DNA of 64,000 nucleotides from Paratissierella segnis (GCF_014385195.1 NZ_JACRTG010000030.1:119642-183641); one strand, 5' to 3'. Positions 56,010-64,000 are shown, numbered from the stretch's first letter. Notes: generated by a model not told the origin, from the sequence alone. A program made the numbers and translations.

Positions 56010-57809
56010 CTAACTAATCATCCATTTATGAGAAGCAATTATTTTAACCATAGTTCCATTGTCTACAGTAAAATAAACATTGCCTTGAAAATCATTGTTG
56101 ACTATCCCCTTAATTATTTTTATCCCGCTGGATTTTGTAGTTTTTAAATTAAAATCTTCAGGAATACCTGTTCCATTGTCTTTTATTATTAATACAATAT
56201 CATCGTCAAACATTGTCAAATTTACTTCAACGATTTTGATATAGTTCTTGGGGATATTTTTATATGCATGTTTTATAACATTTGTTAAAAGTTCATTAAC
56301 TACTATTGCAACTGATGTAGCTTTACTATAGGATATAAATACATCATCAAGGTGCATATTAAATTGAATGTCATTATTTTCTATACTATGTATCAAAGTT
56401 TCTAGGATTACCTTAAGATTTATAATACTTCCCCCATGTTCATTCTTTGATAATAGGTCATGGATAGATGCGATACTTTTTATCAAAGATATAACCTTTA
56501 GAAAAGCATCATTCACTTGTTCCTTATTCCCATTTTCTATAATATCTTTTTGAGTTAAAATCAAAGTAATTATAGACTGTAGATTATTTTTGATCCTATG
56601 GTGACTCTCCTCTAAAAGAGCAGATTGCCCCAATAATCTTGTCCCTTCAATTGCAATTGCTGCGTGCCTTGCAAAGGTTAACAAATACATGCTCTCTTTT
56701 TGTGTTTGGGTATAGATACACTTAAAATATATACTTATAAGTCCACTAAGTTGCGTTCTAATCACAATTGGAACACTAATAATTGTTTTAAAATCAACTG
56801 CATCATTAAACATTGATTCAAATCCAATATCCCTTATATTAAAGTAAGAAATATCATCTTGAGCTGCTCTATCTAAAATATACTCATCTTTAAGCAAAGG
56901 TAAGTCAACATGCGACTTACTATAAGCATAGTTATCAATTATTGTATTTGTTTGGGAATCAATGAGACTTATCAGGCATCCATCAATATCCATAACCTCC
57001 GATAATTCCATCGACAGAAACTTTAGTATATCCCTCAATTCATATTCAGACGTAAGATATTCAGAAGATTTAAAAATGGCACTTAAAACATCATCACTGT
57101 CCAAATCTTCTTTATATTGATAACCTTCAATTAAACTTAATAATTTTCTCGGATTGGATTTTGCTTCTTTGCTAGACATCTTTCCCGATATCTTCCCTTT
57201 TGACATGATTGTAATATAATTAGAAATGACCAACGCTTCTTCCCATTGTTTAGTTATATATATAACCATACCTCCATTGTTTATGAAATTTTGAATAATC
57301 TTAGTTACTTTAGTGGAATTTTCCAAGGACAAATAATCCATGGGTTCTTGTATGATTATAATTTTAGGATTTTTATAAAAATGTTTACAGATATATAGGA
57401 ACTTCTTATTTCCTAATGATAGATCTCTCACTTTTGTTTTATAATTGCCATCAATTCCATAAAATTTATTAACTGATTCAAAGTTCCTCTTTACTTTTTT
57501 CCAATCTATTATGTTAGATAATTTCTTCCTTGGTAAGTCATCAAAATAGAAGTTTTCTGCAATACTCATATTGTCAAATAAAATAGGGTCTTTATAAATA
57601 ATCTCTATATCATTTTTGTCAATTATTTCGTCACTATCTCCCATTTTAAGTATCGGTGAATCTTCATTTTTATCTAAAGTGGATTTTATAAAATTCAATT
57701 GTTCATCATTACTCTTAATAATAACTGCTTGGACTTCCTTAGCCTTAATGCTAAAATCTATATTACTCATGTTATCATCATTCCGATTAGATAAATCTAT
57801 ATTAGCCAT
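56010..57809 (-). CDS. Histidine kinase with N-terminal degenerate ABC ATPase domain, GAF and HisKA_2
   Basis: A 599-residue soluble protein. Residues about 18-230 align by eye along the whole first ATPase domain of RbsA: FDNMSIAENFYF, IIDWKKV, DLSLGNKK in place of LSIGDQQ, IIIIQEPMDYLS in place of VIIMDEPTDALT, IYITKQWEEA in place of VYISHRLKE. Walker A is replaced by KSNDEQLN, the Q-loop Gln, Walker B Asp and H-loop His are all lost, so ATP hydrolysis here is not expected. GAF spans about 250-392. The kinase core has ESHHRIKNNLQ (His 403/404) and a HATPase domain with NELLTNVIKHA and DNGTGIP. It pairs with the ANTAR regulator downstream, like EutW-EutV. Confidence 0.9.
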   Translation of the reverse strand: MANIDLSNRNDDNMSNIDFSIKAKEVQAVIIKSNDEQLNFIKSTLDKNEDSPILKMGDSDEIIDKNDIEIIYKDPILFDNMSIAENFYFDDLPRKKLSNIIDWKKVKRNFESVNKFYGIDGNYKTKVRDLSLGNKKFLYICKHFYKNPKIIIIQEPMDYLSLENSTKVTKIIQNFINNGGMVIYITKQWEEALVISNYITIMSKGKISGKMSSKEAKSNPRKLLSLIEGYQYKEDLDSDDVLSAIFKSSEYLTSEYELRDILKFLSMELSEVMDIDGCLISLIDSQTNTIIDNYAYSKSHVDLPLLKDEYILDRAAQDDISYFNIRDIGFESMFNDAVDFKTIISVPIVIRTQLSGLISIYFKCIYTQTQKESMYLLTFARHAAIAIEGTRLLGQSALLEESHHRIKNNLQSIITLILTQKDIIENGNKEQVNDAFLKVISLIKSIASIHDLLSKNEHGGSIINLKVILETLIHSIENNDIQFNMHLDDVFISYSKATSVAIVVNELLTNVIKHAYKNIPKNYIKIVEVNLTMFDDDIVLIIKDNGTGIPEDFNLKTTKSSGIKIIKGIVNNDFQGNVYFTVDNGTMVKIIASHKWMIS

Positions 57810-57869
57810 AATAATCTAATTAATACTCCTACTCTTTTATATTAAATTAAGATGTAATTGTTATTTATA

Positions 57870-57897
57870 ATTATATCTTAATTTTTAATATTTTCAA
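57870..57897 (-). promoter_or_regulatory. Promoter of the kinase-ANTAR gene pair
   Basis: TTGAAA (57897-57892) and TATAAT (57875-57870) with a 16-base spacer on the minus strand, 61 bases before the kinase start. Confidence 0.6.
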
Positions 57898-57942
57898 ATA
57901 ATATTGCTTTCCAAAAATAGATTGCAAAATTTTTAGTAAAAT

Positions 57943-57976
57943 ATAATTTAGGAGGACAATTGTCCTCCTAAATTAT
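57943..57976. terminator. 34-bp perfect palindrome after the HpcH aldolase gene
   Basis: The two 17-base halves are exact complements with no loop; the centre is GACAATTGTC flanked by AGGAG and CTCCT. Located 24 bases past the aldolase stop and before the kinase promoter, it is best read as a terminator, with a T-rich flank on the minus strand. Confidence 0.65.
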
Positions 57977-57999
57977 ATAATAATGCAATTTATTTTAAT

Positions 58000-58758
58000 C
58001 TATTTAAAACCTTTAGTTACCCTTTTAAAGCTATCATAAATTATCCCTACATCAACAGCATATGACATATACTGAATACCGAGTGATTTCCACTTATTCG
58101 CAGCATCGATATCATCTACAAAAGTACCTACAATTTTTCCCTTAGCACTAGCTTTATTGACTACTTCTTTCATTTTTTCTTCTACTTTTACATTGTTTAC
58201 ATCCCCGGGGATGCCTAATGATTGAGATAGATCATATGGTCCTATAAATATTACATCTATACCCTCTACTTCTAAAATTTCATCTAAATTTTCTATTCCC
58301 TCCAAACCTTCAATGTGAATTATTACCAAAGTATTTTCATTGGCATATTTAAAATATTCACTTTTATCCATAGAAGAATACCCTGCTGCTCTTACATATT
58401 TACACACACCTCTTTCTCCTAAAGGAGAAAACTTAGAAGATTTAACAGCATTAATTGCATCTTCTTTTGTAGAAATCTGCGGAATCTGAACTGCATCAGC
58501 ACCTATATCAAGAGCTCTCGAAATCATATTAGGATTATTTTCACCGACTCTTATTACAGCAGACATATTTGATAAATGTGCCGCTCTTATCATATTTTCT
58601 GCTTCCAACATATTAAGCGGTCCATGTTCACAATCTATGATAACGAAATCAAAGCCTGCTAAAGCTGCTATTTCAACTACAGCCGGAGATGGCAATTTCA
58701 TAAACGGACCTATTACATTCGATTTGTTCTCTAATTTTTTCTTAAGTAAATTTCCCAT
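58000..58758 (-). CDS. HpcH/HpaI-family aldolase
   Basis: A 252-residue class II pyruvate aldolase. FVIIDCEHGPLNMLEAE near 38, the metal ligand region HIEGLEGIENLDEI near 145 and VIFIGPYDLSQSLGIPGDV near 168 are family hallmarks. The group reversibly splits 2-keto-3-deoxy sugar acids (for example 2-dehydro-3-deoxyglucarate) to pyruvate and an aldehyde. With the VOC protein upstream and KDG kinase/KDPG aldolase divergently, it belongs to sugar-acid breakdown. Confidence 0.92.
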   Translation of the reverse strand: MGNLLKKKLENKSNVIGPFMKLPSPAVVEIAALAGFDFVIIDCEHGPLNMLEAENMIRAAHLSNMSAVIRVGENNPNMISRALDIGADAVQIPQISTKEDAINAVKSSKFSPLGERGVCKYVRAAGYSSMDKSEYFKYANENTLVIIHIEGLEGIENLDEILEVEGIDVIFIGPYDLSQSLGIPGDVNNVKVEEKMKEVVNKASAKGKIVGTFVDDIDAANKWKSLGIQYMSYAVDVGIIYDSFKRVTKGFK

Positions 58759-58790
58759 AAATTTGCTCCTTTCAATTTTTAGCGTTTGAT

Positions 58791-59177
58791 TTATATTAAC
58801 TTTTTGTCCCTTTGAATAAAGTGCAATATATTATCTTCAATATCTTTAAACCATATAGTTTTGACACCTTTTTTATTATCACTTAATGGTTCAATAATCG
58901 TTACATTATTATCTATAAGGTTTTTATTCTCCTTTTCAATATCATCTGTATAGAAACAGATATGACGAACTCCCTGATATGTTTTATCCAAACTTGAGTT
59001 ATTTATTTCATTCTTAGCAGGATAGATTTCGATCATAGCCTCTCCTACCTTTAAAAAGTAAGTAGGCATTTCCTTTTTGTTGTCGTACACTACCTCGAAA
59101 TTAAATAGTCTTACATACCAATCTTTTAATTCAACTGTATTTTTAGCAGCTATTCCTACATGTTCAATAGATATCAT
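58791..59177 (-). CDS. VOC-superfamily (glyoxalase/bleomycin-resistance fold) protein
   Basis: A 128-residue protein with the paired beta-alpha-beta-beta-beta fold: ISIEHVGIAAKN start with a metal His, Glu in AMIEIYP, GVRHICFYTDDIE in the middle and ENILHFIQRD at the end. The fold binds a metal for isomerase, epimerase or dioxygenase chemistry. Specific reaction unknown; its place before a sugar-acid aldolase suggests a lactoylglutathione-lyase-like or epimerase role in that pathway. Confidence 0.85.
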   Translation of the reverse strand: MISIEHVGIAAKNTVELKDWYVRLFNFEVVYDNKKEMPTYFLKVGEAMIEIYPAKNEINNSSLDKTYQGVRHICFYTDDIEKENKNLIDNNVTIIEPLSDNKKGVKTIWFKDIEDNILHFIQRDKKLI

Positions 59178-59328
59178 TTAAAATTCCTCCTTGATTAATT
59201 TGTCTATAATAAATTCTTGAGCACCCAAGAATCATTACGCTGTTTATTCAAAACTCACATCTAAATTCGCTTTTTCTAATTTCCACTTGCAATTGTTTTC
59301 ATAATTAATTATAATATAAAGTGATAAG

Positions 59329-59343
59329 TTTCGCAATACAAAT
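59329..59343. promoter_or_regulatory. IclR-type operator-like site A upstream of eda
   Basis: TTTCGCAATACAAAT lies in the divergent gap between the VOC gene and eda. The same word with one change (TTTCGCAATGCAAAA) occurs upstream of the iclR gene at 63581, within a longer shared stretch. Confidence 0.6.
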
Positions 59344-59348
59344 TTATG

Positions 59349-59363
59349 TTCCACATTATGAAA
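59349..59363. promoter_or_regulatory. IclR-type operator-like site B upstream of eda
   Basis: TTCCACATTATGAAA is the reverse complement of TTTCATAATGTGGAA, which matches TTTCATAATACGGAA at 63600 upstream of iclR in all but two positions. Confidence 0.6.
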
Positions 59364-59389
59364 TTTAAATAAGAGGAGGATATATATCA

Positions 59390-60016
59390 ATGAGAAAGTA
59401 TGAAGTGTTACAAAGAATTGAGAAAGTAGGAGTTGTAGCTGTTGTTAGAGCCGAAAACAGCGAAAAAGCTAAGAAAATTGCTTTAGCATGTATGGAAGGT
59501 GGTATTGATTCCATTGAAATTACATTTACAGTTCCTGGTGCACAAAAGGTAATTGAGGATTTAGTTGTAGAATTTGGAGATAAATTATTAATTGGAGCCG
59601 GTACTGTTTTAGACAGCGAAACAGCAAGAATAGCTATACTAGCCGGAGCAAACTTTATTGTAAGCCCGGGTTTTAATTTAGAAACCGCAAAATTATGTAA
59701 TAGATATCAGATTCCTTATATGGCAGGATGCATGACTGTAACTGAAATGATTGCAGCAATGGAAGCCGGTGTAGATGTACTTAAAGTGTTCCCCGGAAGT
59801 GCATTCGGTCCGGATTTCATAAAAGCAATTAAGGGCCCTCTACCTCAAGCTGTTATGATGCCAACAGGAGGAGTAAGTATTGATAATGTAGATAAATGGA
59901 TTAAAAATGGATGTATAGCGGTTGGCGTTGGCGGAAACTTAACTAAAGGTTCAAGCGAAGATATGACTAATGCCGCTAAGGAATTTGTCGAAAAAGTTAA
60001 ATTAGCAAGACAATAA
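59390..60016 (+). CDS. eda: KDPG/KHG aldolase
   Basis: A 208-residue class I aldolase that splits 2-keto-3-deoxy-6-phosphogluconate to pyruvate and glyceraldehyde 3-phosphate. VVAVVRAENSEKA, the glutamate in SIEITFTVPGA near 43, GAGTVLDSE near 70, and the Schiff-base lysine in VLKVFPGSAFGP near 138 are visible. A GAGGAGG site precedes the ATG. It is followed by the KDG kinase 16 bases later: together they convert KDG to triose phosphate and pyruvate. Confidence 0.95.
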   Translation: MRKYEVLQRIEKVGVVAVVRAENSEKAKKIALACMEGGIDSIEITFTVPGAQKVIEDLVVEFGDKLLIGAGTVLDSETARIAILAGANFIVSPGFNLETAKLCNRYQIPYMAGCMTVTEMIAAMEAGVDVLKVFPGSAFGPDFIKAIKGPLPQAVMMPTGGVSIDNVDKWIKNGCIAVGVGGNLTKGSSEDMTNAAKEFVEKVKLARQ

Positions 60017-60032
60017 TTATATTGGAGGAATA

Positions 60033-61058
60033 ATGATGAAAAAAATTGTAACTTTAGGGGAAATAATGCTTAGACTTTCAACTCCCGGATTCGAAAGATT
60101 TGTTCAGTCGGATTCATTTGATGTTGTATATGGTGGTGGTGAAGCGAACGTAGCTGTTTCTCTTGCTAATTATGGGCATGATGCATATTTTGTTTCAAAA
60201 TTACCTAAGAATGAAATAGGTCAAGCTGCTGTTAATTCTCTAAGGAGATTCGGTGTTCATACTGATTATATTGTAAGAGGTGGGGACAGAGTAGGTATCT
60301 ACTACTTAGAATCCGGAGCTTCCATGAGACCATCAAAGGTTATATATGATAGGGCTCACTCCTCTATTGCTGAAGCAGATGCCAGCGATTTTGACTTTGA
60401 TGAGATATTTAAAGATGCAGACTGGTTCCATTTTTCAGGAATTACTCCGGCTTTAAGTGAAAAGGCTGCAGTTATGACTGAAGAAGCTTTAAGGGCTGCA
60501 AAAAGACATAATGTAACTGTTTCAGTAGATTTAAACTACAGGAAAAAACTTTGGACTCCTGAAAGGGCTAAAGAAGTAATGTCCAATTTAATGCAATACG
60601 TTGATGTATGTATCGGAAATGAAGAGGATGCAGAAAAAGTATTAGGTTTTAAACCCGGTAAAACTGATGTTACCTCAGGAGATTTAGAGCTTGCCGGCTA
60701 TAAAGATATATTTGAACAAATGATGAAAAAATTCGGATTTAAATATGTAATCAGTTCATTAAGAGAATCCTATTCAGCTTCAGATAATGGTTGGTCAGCA
60801 TGTGCATACGATGGTAAGGAATTCTACCACTCAAGAAAATATGATATCAGAATAGTAGATAGAGTAGGTGGAGGAGATTCCTTCGCAGCCGGTGTTATAC
60901 ATGGCTTATTAGAAGGAAAGGATTTTAAGGATGCATTGGAATTTGGCGTTGCTGCATCCGCTTTAAAACACACAGTTCTTGGCGACTTCAATATGGTAAC
61001 TAAAGATGAAGTTGAAACCTTGCTAAAGGGCGATGCCTCAGGCAGGGTTCAGAGATAA
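60033..61058 (+). CDS. kdgK: 2-keto-3-deoxygluconate kinase (PfkB family)
   Basis: A 341-residue PfkB kinase. TLGEIMLRLSTPG and VYGGGEANVAVSLANYGHDA near the N terminus are typical of KDG kinases, and the catalytic GGGDSFAAGVIHG lies near residue 288. It phosphorylates KDG to KDPG, the substrate of the preceding aldolase. An AGGAGG-like (GGAGGAATA) site and a good terminator bracket it; the two-gene operon is complete. Confidence 0.93.
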   Translation: MMKKIVTLGEIMLRLSTPGFERFVQSDSFDVVYGGGEANVAVSLANYGHDAYFVSKLPKNEIGQAAVNSLRRFGVHTDYIVRGGDRVGIYYLESGASMRPSKVIYDRAHSSIAEADASDFDFDEIFKDADWFHFSGITPALSEKAAVMTEEALRAAKRHNVTVSVDLNYRKKLWTPERAKEVMSNLMQYVDVCIGNEEDAEKVLGFKPGKTDVTSGDLELAGYKDIFEQMMKKFGFKYVISSLRESYSASDNGWSACAYDGKEFYHSRKYDIRIVDRVGGGDSFAAGVIHGLLEGKDFKDALEFGVAASALKHTVLGDFNMVTKDEVETLLKGDASGRVQR

Positions 61059-61092
61059 AAATAATGCTTCTAAATGAAGCATTATTTTTTAT
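61059..61092 (+). terminator. Intrinsic terminator after kdgK
   Basis: Perfect 12-bp arms 61059-61070 and 61076-61087 around a five-base loop, then TTTATTT. Confidence 0.9.
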
Positions 61093-61127
61093 TTATATAT
61101 AAAAGATTGTTTGTGAATTAATTTGTT

Positions 61128-61331
61128 TTAAATACGACTATTCATTTTATAAAATGGCGTTAATTCTAAATCTTTTAACCATGAATTATACCAATTTTGA
61201 TAATATGGTTTTATCTTATAAAGCAATTCACAATAACGAATCTGATCCTCCGTTTTACCTTTATTAGCTTGATCTCTTACCTCCTGATAAAGCGATTCTA
61301 CATCAATAGTTAATATTTTCCTATCCTCCAT
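61128..61331 (-). CDS. Small hypothetical protein, 67 residues
   Basis: A soluble, Tyr- and Lys-rich peptide (opening MEDRKILTIDVESLYQEV, later PYYQNWYNSWLKD) with the composition of a real protein. I do not recognise it. There is no well-placed ribosome site upstream of the ATG; a GGAGG lies inside its first codons, so translation could start a little downstream at an unusual codon. It stands between the convergent kdgK terminator and the aminotransferase end. Confidence 0.5.
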   Translation of the reverse strand: MEDRKILTIDVESLYQEVRDQANKGKTEDQIRYCELLYKIKPYYQNWYNSWLKDLELTPFYKMNSRI

Positions 61332-61395
61332 TATTATGATGGAGTGTATATTTTTTACTGTGTAACTATAGGGGAAAATATTTCAAATAAAAGTA

Positions 61396-62556
61396 CTAAT
61401 ATGCCTTCTCTATATAATTTTTAATACGTTTTACTGCCTCATATAAGTTTTCATCAGAATTTGCAAATGATAACCTGATATATCCCTCTCCCATTTCTCC
61501 AAATGCTGAACCTGGTACACATACTACTTTTGCTTCTTGAAGTATTTCTACGGCAAATTCCTTCGATGTCTTACCAAACGATTTAATATTTGAAAAAGCA
61601 TAAAAAGTCCCTCCACTTTCAAGACATTTAAATCCTTTAATCGAATTTAATCCATCTGTTATTATCTTTCTTCTTCTTGTATAATGAGAGACCATCTCTT
61701 CAACACAATCTTGCGGACCTCTTAACGCTTCAACTGCTGCCATTTGAACAAATGGAGGCAAGCAAGATACTACGCCTTCTTGAATTTTAGGCATATTTTT
61801 AATTATCTCTTTGTCCCCTATTATAAAGCCTATTCTCCATCCTGTCATTGCATAGGTTTTTGATAATCCGTTTACTACCAATACTTGTTTCCTCACATCT
61901 TCAACTTGAGATATGCTATAGTGAACATTTTCATCATAAATAATCTTGTCATATACTTCATCTGAAATAACCACGATATTATGTTTCTTAACTACTTCAG
62001 CTAACTTTTCAACATCTTCCTTCTTTAAAATTGCTCCTAAAGGATTGGTTGGATAATTCATTATTAAAACCTTTGTCTTAGGTGTGATTGCCTTTTCTAG
62101 ATCCTCAGGTTGTAATTTGAACCCATATTCTTCATATAGCGGTACTCTAACCATTTTCCCACCAAGAGTGGCAACTGTACCACTATAATTTGGATATCCC
62201 GGATCAGGAATTATAACTTCATCCCCATTGTCTATTATTGCAGCAAGTGCTAAAAATATAGCTTCCATCGCTCCAGCAGCAATCATCACATTTTCTGCCT
62301 CTATTTTATAGCCTAAATCATTACCATATTTTTCAGCTACAGCTTCTCTTAGTTCATATAATCCTGCATTTGGATTGTATTTAGTTAATCCTTCTGATAT
62401 TGCTTTTATACCAGCTGCCTTAATGTGTTCCGGAGTTTCAAAATTCGGTTCGCCTAAAGAAAGGTTTATAGCATCCGGATATTTTGACGCTAAATCAAAC
62501 ATGACTCTAATCCCAGACGCTGGATAATTCAAAGTAGTATTGGATAAATAATTCAT
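61396..62556 (-). CDS. Class I/II pyridoxal phosphate-dependent aminotransferase
   Basis: A 386-residue fold-type I enzyme. NLSLGEPNFETPEHI near 35, YPTNPLGAIL near 168, SDEVYDKIIYD near 198 and the PLP lysine in NGLSKTYAMTGWRIGF near 235 place it with aspartate/aromatic-type aminotransferases (AspC/PatA group). Amino donor is not readable. An IclR-type palindrome 96 bases upstream links it to the regulator behind it. Confidence 0.92.
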   Translation of the reverse strand: MNYLSNTTLNYPASGIRVMFDLASKYPDAINLSLGEPNFETPEHIKAAGIKAISEGLTKYNPNAGLYELREAVAEKYGNDLGYKIEAENVMIAAGAMEAIFLALAAIIDNGDEVIIPDPGYPNYSGTVATLGGKMVRVPLYEEYGFKLQPEDLEKAITPKTKVLIMNYPTNPLGAILKKEDVEKLAEVVKKHNIVVISDEVYDKIIYDENVHYSISQVEDVRKQVLVVNGLSKTYAMTGWRIGFIIGDKEIIKNMPKIQEGVVSCLPPFVQMAAVEALRGPQDCVEEMVSHYTRRRKIITDGLNSIKGFKCLESGGTFYAFSNIKSFGKTSKEFAVEILQEAKVVCVPGSAFGEMGEGYIRLSFANSDENLYEAVKRIKNYIEKAY

Positions 62557-62651
62557 TTTAGTCCTCCTTATTTGTTTTTATAAAAAATATTAATTAATTA
62601 TCTGCTTCTTGATTCATTACTTTGATGGAATATTAATTTCCATTCCATTTT

Positions 62652-62666
62652 TTTCACATTGTGAAA
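62652..62666. promoter_or_regulatory. IclR-type palindrome upstream of the aminotransferase
   Basis: TTTCACATTGTGAAA has perfect seven-base arms around a central T. It lies between iclR and the aminotransferase and resembles the TTTC...GAAA sites near eda and iclR. Confidence 0.6.
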
Positions 62667-62708
62667 TTATTTTCCGACTATTGGATATAAAAAATAACCA
62701 GAAAACTT

Positions 62709-63473
62709 CTATTTAGGTATATATCCTAATTCCTTAGATATTTGCAACGCATAATTCTTAGCCTGCTCTCCATATATATTAATTAAGTCTTCTGTAACTC
62801 TCATTATAGGACCGGATATACTTATAGCACCTTCTACATCCCCATCTTTGTTTAGGATAGCAGCTCCAATACATCTTATCCCTTCTTCATTCTCTTCCTC
62901 ATCCACAGCATAACCAAGGTTTCTCACCTTTGTCAATTCTTCGACCATGTCCTCAAGATTTATTATAGTATTTGGTGTCTTCCTTATTATATTACTTGTT
63001 CTCCATATCTTTACTACTTCTTCCATATCAAGCTGAGACAAAATTGCTTTCCCAACAGAGGTACAATATAGCGGAATCCTTCTACCTATTGTAGAAAGCA
63101 TTGTAATTGTGTTTTCAGCTTCAACCTTATCTATATAAACAATTTCATTGCCATCTCTTACAACAAGATGGACTACCTCATTTGTAAATTCCATAAGCTT
63201 TTTCGTATATGGTCTCGATGCAGTTAATATATCAGTATTTTCTACCCTTTTACAACCTAATTCATATAATTTTAGGGTTGTCCTATACTTAAGCGTTACA
63301 GGATCCTGTATAATATATCCTTTATGAATAAGAGTGGATAATAATCTATGAATAGTACTCTTATGTAAATCAATTCTATTACTTATTTCAGTAATTCCAA
63401 GTCCAGCATTATACTCTGCCACTATTTCAAGTATTGTTAAAGCTCTTTCAATTGATTGTACTATTTCAGTCAA
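62709..63473 (-). CDS. IclR-family transcriptional regulator (KdgR-like)
   Basis: A 254-residue regulator. The N-terminal winged helix reads SIERALTILEIVAEYN, GITEISNRIDLHKSTIHRLLSTL; the C-terminal effector-binding domain contains YIDKVEAENTITMLS, LYCTSVGKAILSQ and GYAVDEEENEEGIRCIGA. IclR members near KDG kinase/KDPG aldolase genes usually sense a sugar acid such as KDG. Similar operator-like words upstream of this gene, eda and the aminotransferase suggest one small regulon. Confidence 0.93.
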   Translation of the reverse strand: MTEIVQSIERALTILEIVAEYNAGLGITEISNRIDLHKSTIHRLLSTLIHKGYIIQDPVTLKYRTTLKLYELGCKRVENTDILTASRPYTKKLMEFTNEVVHLVVRDGNEIVYIDKVEAENTITMLSTIGRRIPLYCTSVGKAILSQLDMEEVVKIWRTSNIIRKTPNTIINLEDMVEELTKVRNLGYAVDEEENEEGIRCIGAAILNKDGDVEGAISISGPIMRVTEDLINIYGEQAKNYALQISKELGYIPK

Positions 63474-63580
63474 TTCATAATCACCCCAAGCAAAAATTAT
63501 TGATCATCACGAAAGCTATTTACAATTCTACTACTATAACTATACCTCTTTATAAAATGATTATAATATATAAGACAACG

Positions 63581-63615
63581 TTTCGCAATGCAAAATTTTT
63601 TTCATAATACGGAAA
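63581..63615. promoter_or_regulatory. IclR-type operator pair upstream of iclR
   Basis: TTTCGCAATGCAAAA (63581-63595) and TTTCATAATACGGAAA (63600-63615) repeat the two words found before eda, in the same spacing range. The rest of the 353-base gap 63474-63826 holds a dyad AATGATT-GCAA-AATCATT near 63646 and the terminator below; no gene is seen. Confidence 0.6.
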
Positions 63616-63782
63616 ATTTACCATTATATCCATAAAATGATTGCAAAATCATTATAAGTAATTTGTTTAAAATTATTTATCCTTAAAATGGGATAGAAAT
63701 TTCCAGAAATGATTTATAAAAATGGTGAAATAGATGGCGCCTGTCATTTTCATAACTAAGTTATTGTCACACTTGAAGCACT

Positions 63783-63814
63783 AAAAATGCCTCGGTACTT
63801 TATATCCCAAGGCA
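63783..63814 (-). terminator. Terminator of the rubrerythrin-like gene
   Basis: TGCCTCGG (63788-63795) and CCAAGGCA (63807-63814) pair with one G-T; on the minus strand TTTTTAG follows. Confidence 0.75.
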
Positions 63815-63826
63815 TACATAAATATA

Positions 63827-64000
63827 TTAATAAGTTTCTACAAAAAGTTCAAAATGTGCTTGTGGATGATCACATGCAGGACATTTTTCGGGTGCATTCG
63901 GACCTTCAAAAATATATCCGCAATTACCGCATTTCCACAATACCTTCTTTTCTTTTTTAAATACTTTATCATTTGAAACATTGTCGGCTAATTTGTTAAA
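63827..64000 (-). CDS. Rubrerythrin-type protein, C-terminal rubredoxin domain (partial)
   Basis: The last 57 codons of a gene that continues past the right edge. The visible part has WKCGNCGYIF and EKCPACDHPQAHFEL: two CxxC knuckles that bind a single iron as in rubredoxin, at the normal C-terminal position in rubrerythrin. By family it reduces hydrogen peroxide in anaerobes, with a diiron domain expected upstream. A stand-alone rubredoxin-like fusion is possible but less likely. Confidence 0.88.
   Translation of the reverse strand, partial: FNKLADNVSNDKVFKKEKKVLWKCGNCGYIFEGPNAPEKCPACDHPQAHFELFVETY

Overview
The window looks like a chromosomal segment of an anaerobic, AT-rich, low-GC Gram-positive bacterium (Bacillota), most likely in the Clostridia/Tissierellia area. 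This rests on gene content and layout: a TsaE-TsaB-RimI-TsaD operon facing an ABC-F gene, long-form ribosome hibernation factor, Rex, MurR/MurQ/MurP/MupG, FMN (RFN) and SAM-I (S-box) riboswitches, and frequent TTG/GTG starts with strong AGGAGG ribosome sites. Most genes are on the minus strand. I see no CRISPR array, IS element or prophage.

Layout. 1-1558: MacB/MacA-like export system cut by the left edge. 1776-4868: glutamate dehydrogenase, Rex, PdxS. 5128-10176: small Cys protein, ABC-F ATPase, a DnaA-box cluster, and the tRNA t6A operon (tsaE-tsaB-rimI-tsaD). 10458-14257: split chromate transporter, SDR, FMN-riboswitch-controlled riboflavin transporter, orphan soluble histidine kinase. 14274-21234: tex, prfB (programmed +1 frameshift), secA and hpf, with AT-rich simple repeats and a second DnaA-box cluster. 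21670-26870: FUSC-type membrane protein and a MurNAc uptake/recycling operon. 27055-32853: M3 and S9 peptidases and an unrecognised 575-residue protein. 32912-42681: mannose-family PTS operon with doubled IIA and IIB genes, two alcohol dehydrogenases and an aldolase, driven from a clear sigma-54 promoter and a LevR-type activator. 42870-49369: YihY, ComF, RecD2, MetK (SAM-I riboswitch), nitroreductase, tRNA-Pro. 49572-57809: hydantoin-utilisation operon with an ABC importer and a two-component system. 58000-63473: KDG/KDPG-type catabolism with an IclR regulator. 63827-64000: end of a rubrerythrin-like gene.

The most interesting part is 49572-57809. A histidine kinase carries at its N terminus a whole RbsA-like ABC ATPase domain in which every catalytic motif is degraded, followed by GAF and HisKA_2/HATPase domains. 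It sits next to a REC-ANTAR antiterminator. Downstream a TTGACA-17-TAATAT promoter drives a leader with two hexaloop hairpins (A at loop position 1, G at position 4). The second hairpin overlaps the 5' strand of an intrinsic terminator. The genes behind it encode an N-carbamoyl amidohydrolase, hydantoin racemase, substrate-binding lipoprotein, permease and hydantoinase, but no ABC ATPase. I infer a transporter-coupled sensor kinase acting through RNA antitermination.

Other points to check are two DnaA-box clusters, repeated IclR-type operators, a PTS IIA gene without a normal start codon upstream of its phospho-histidine, and several starts corrected from ribosome-site spacing.
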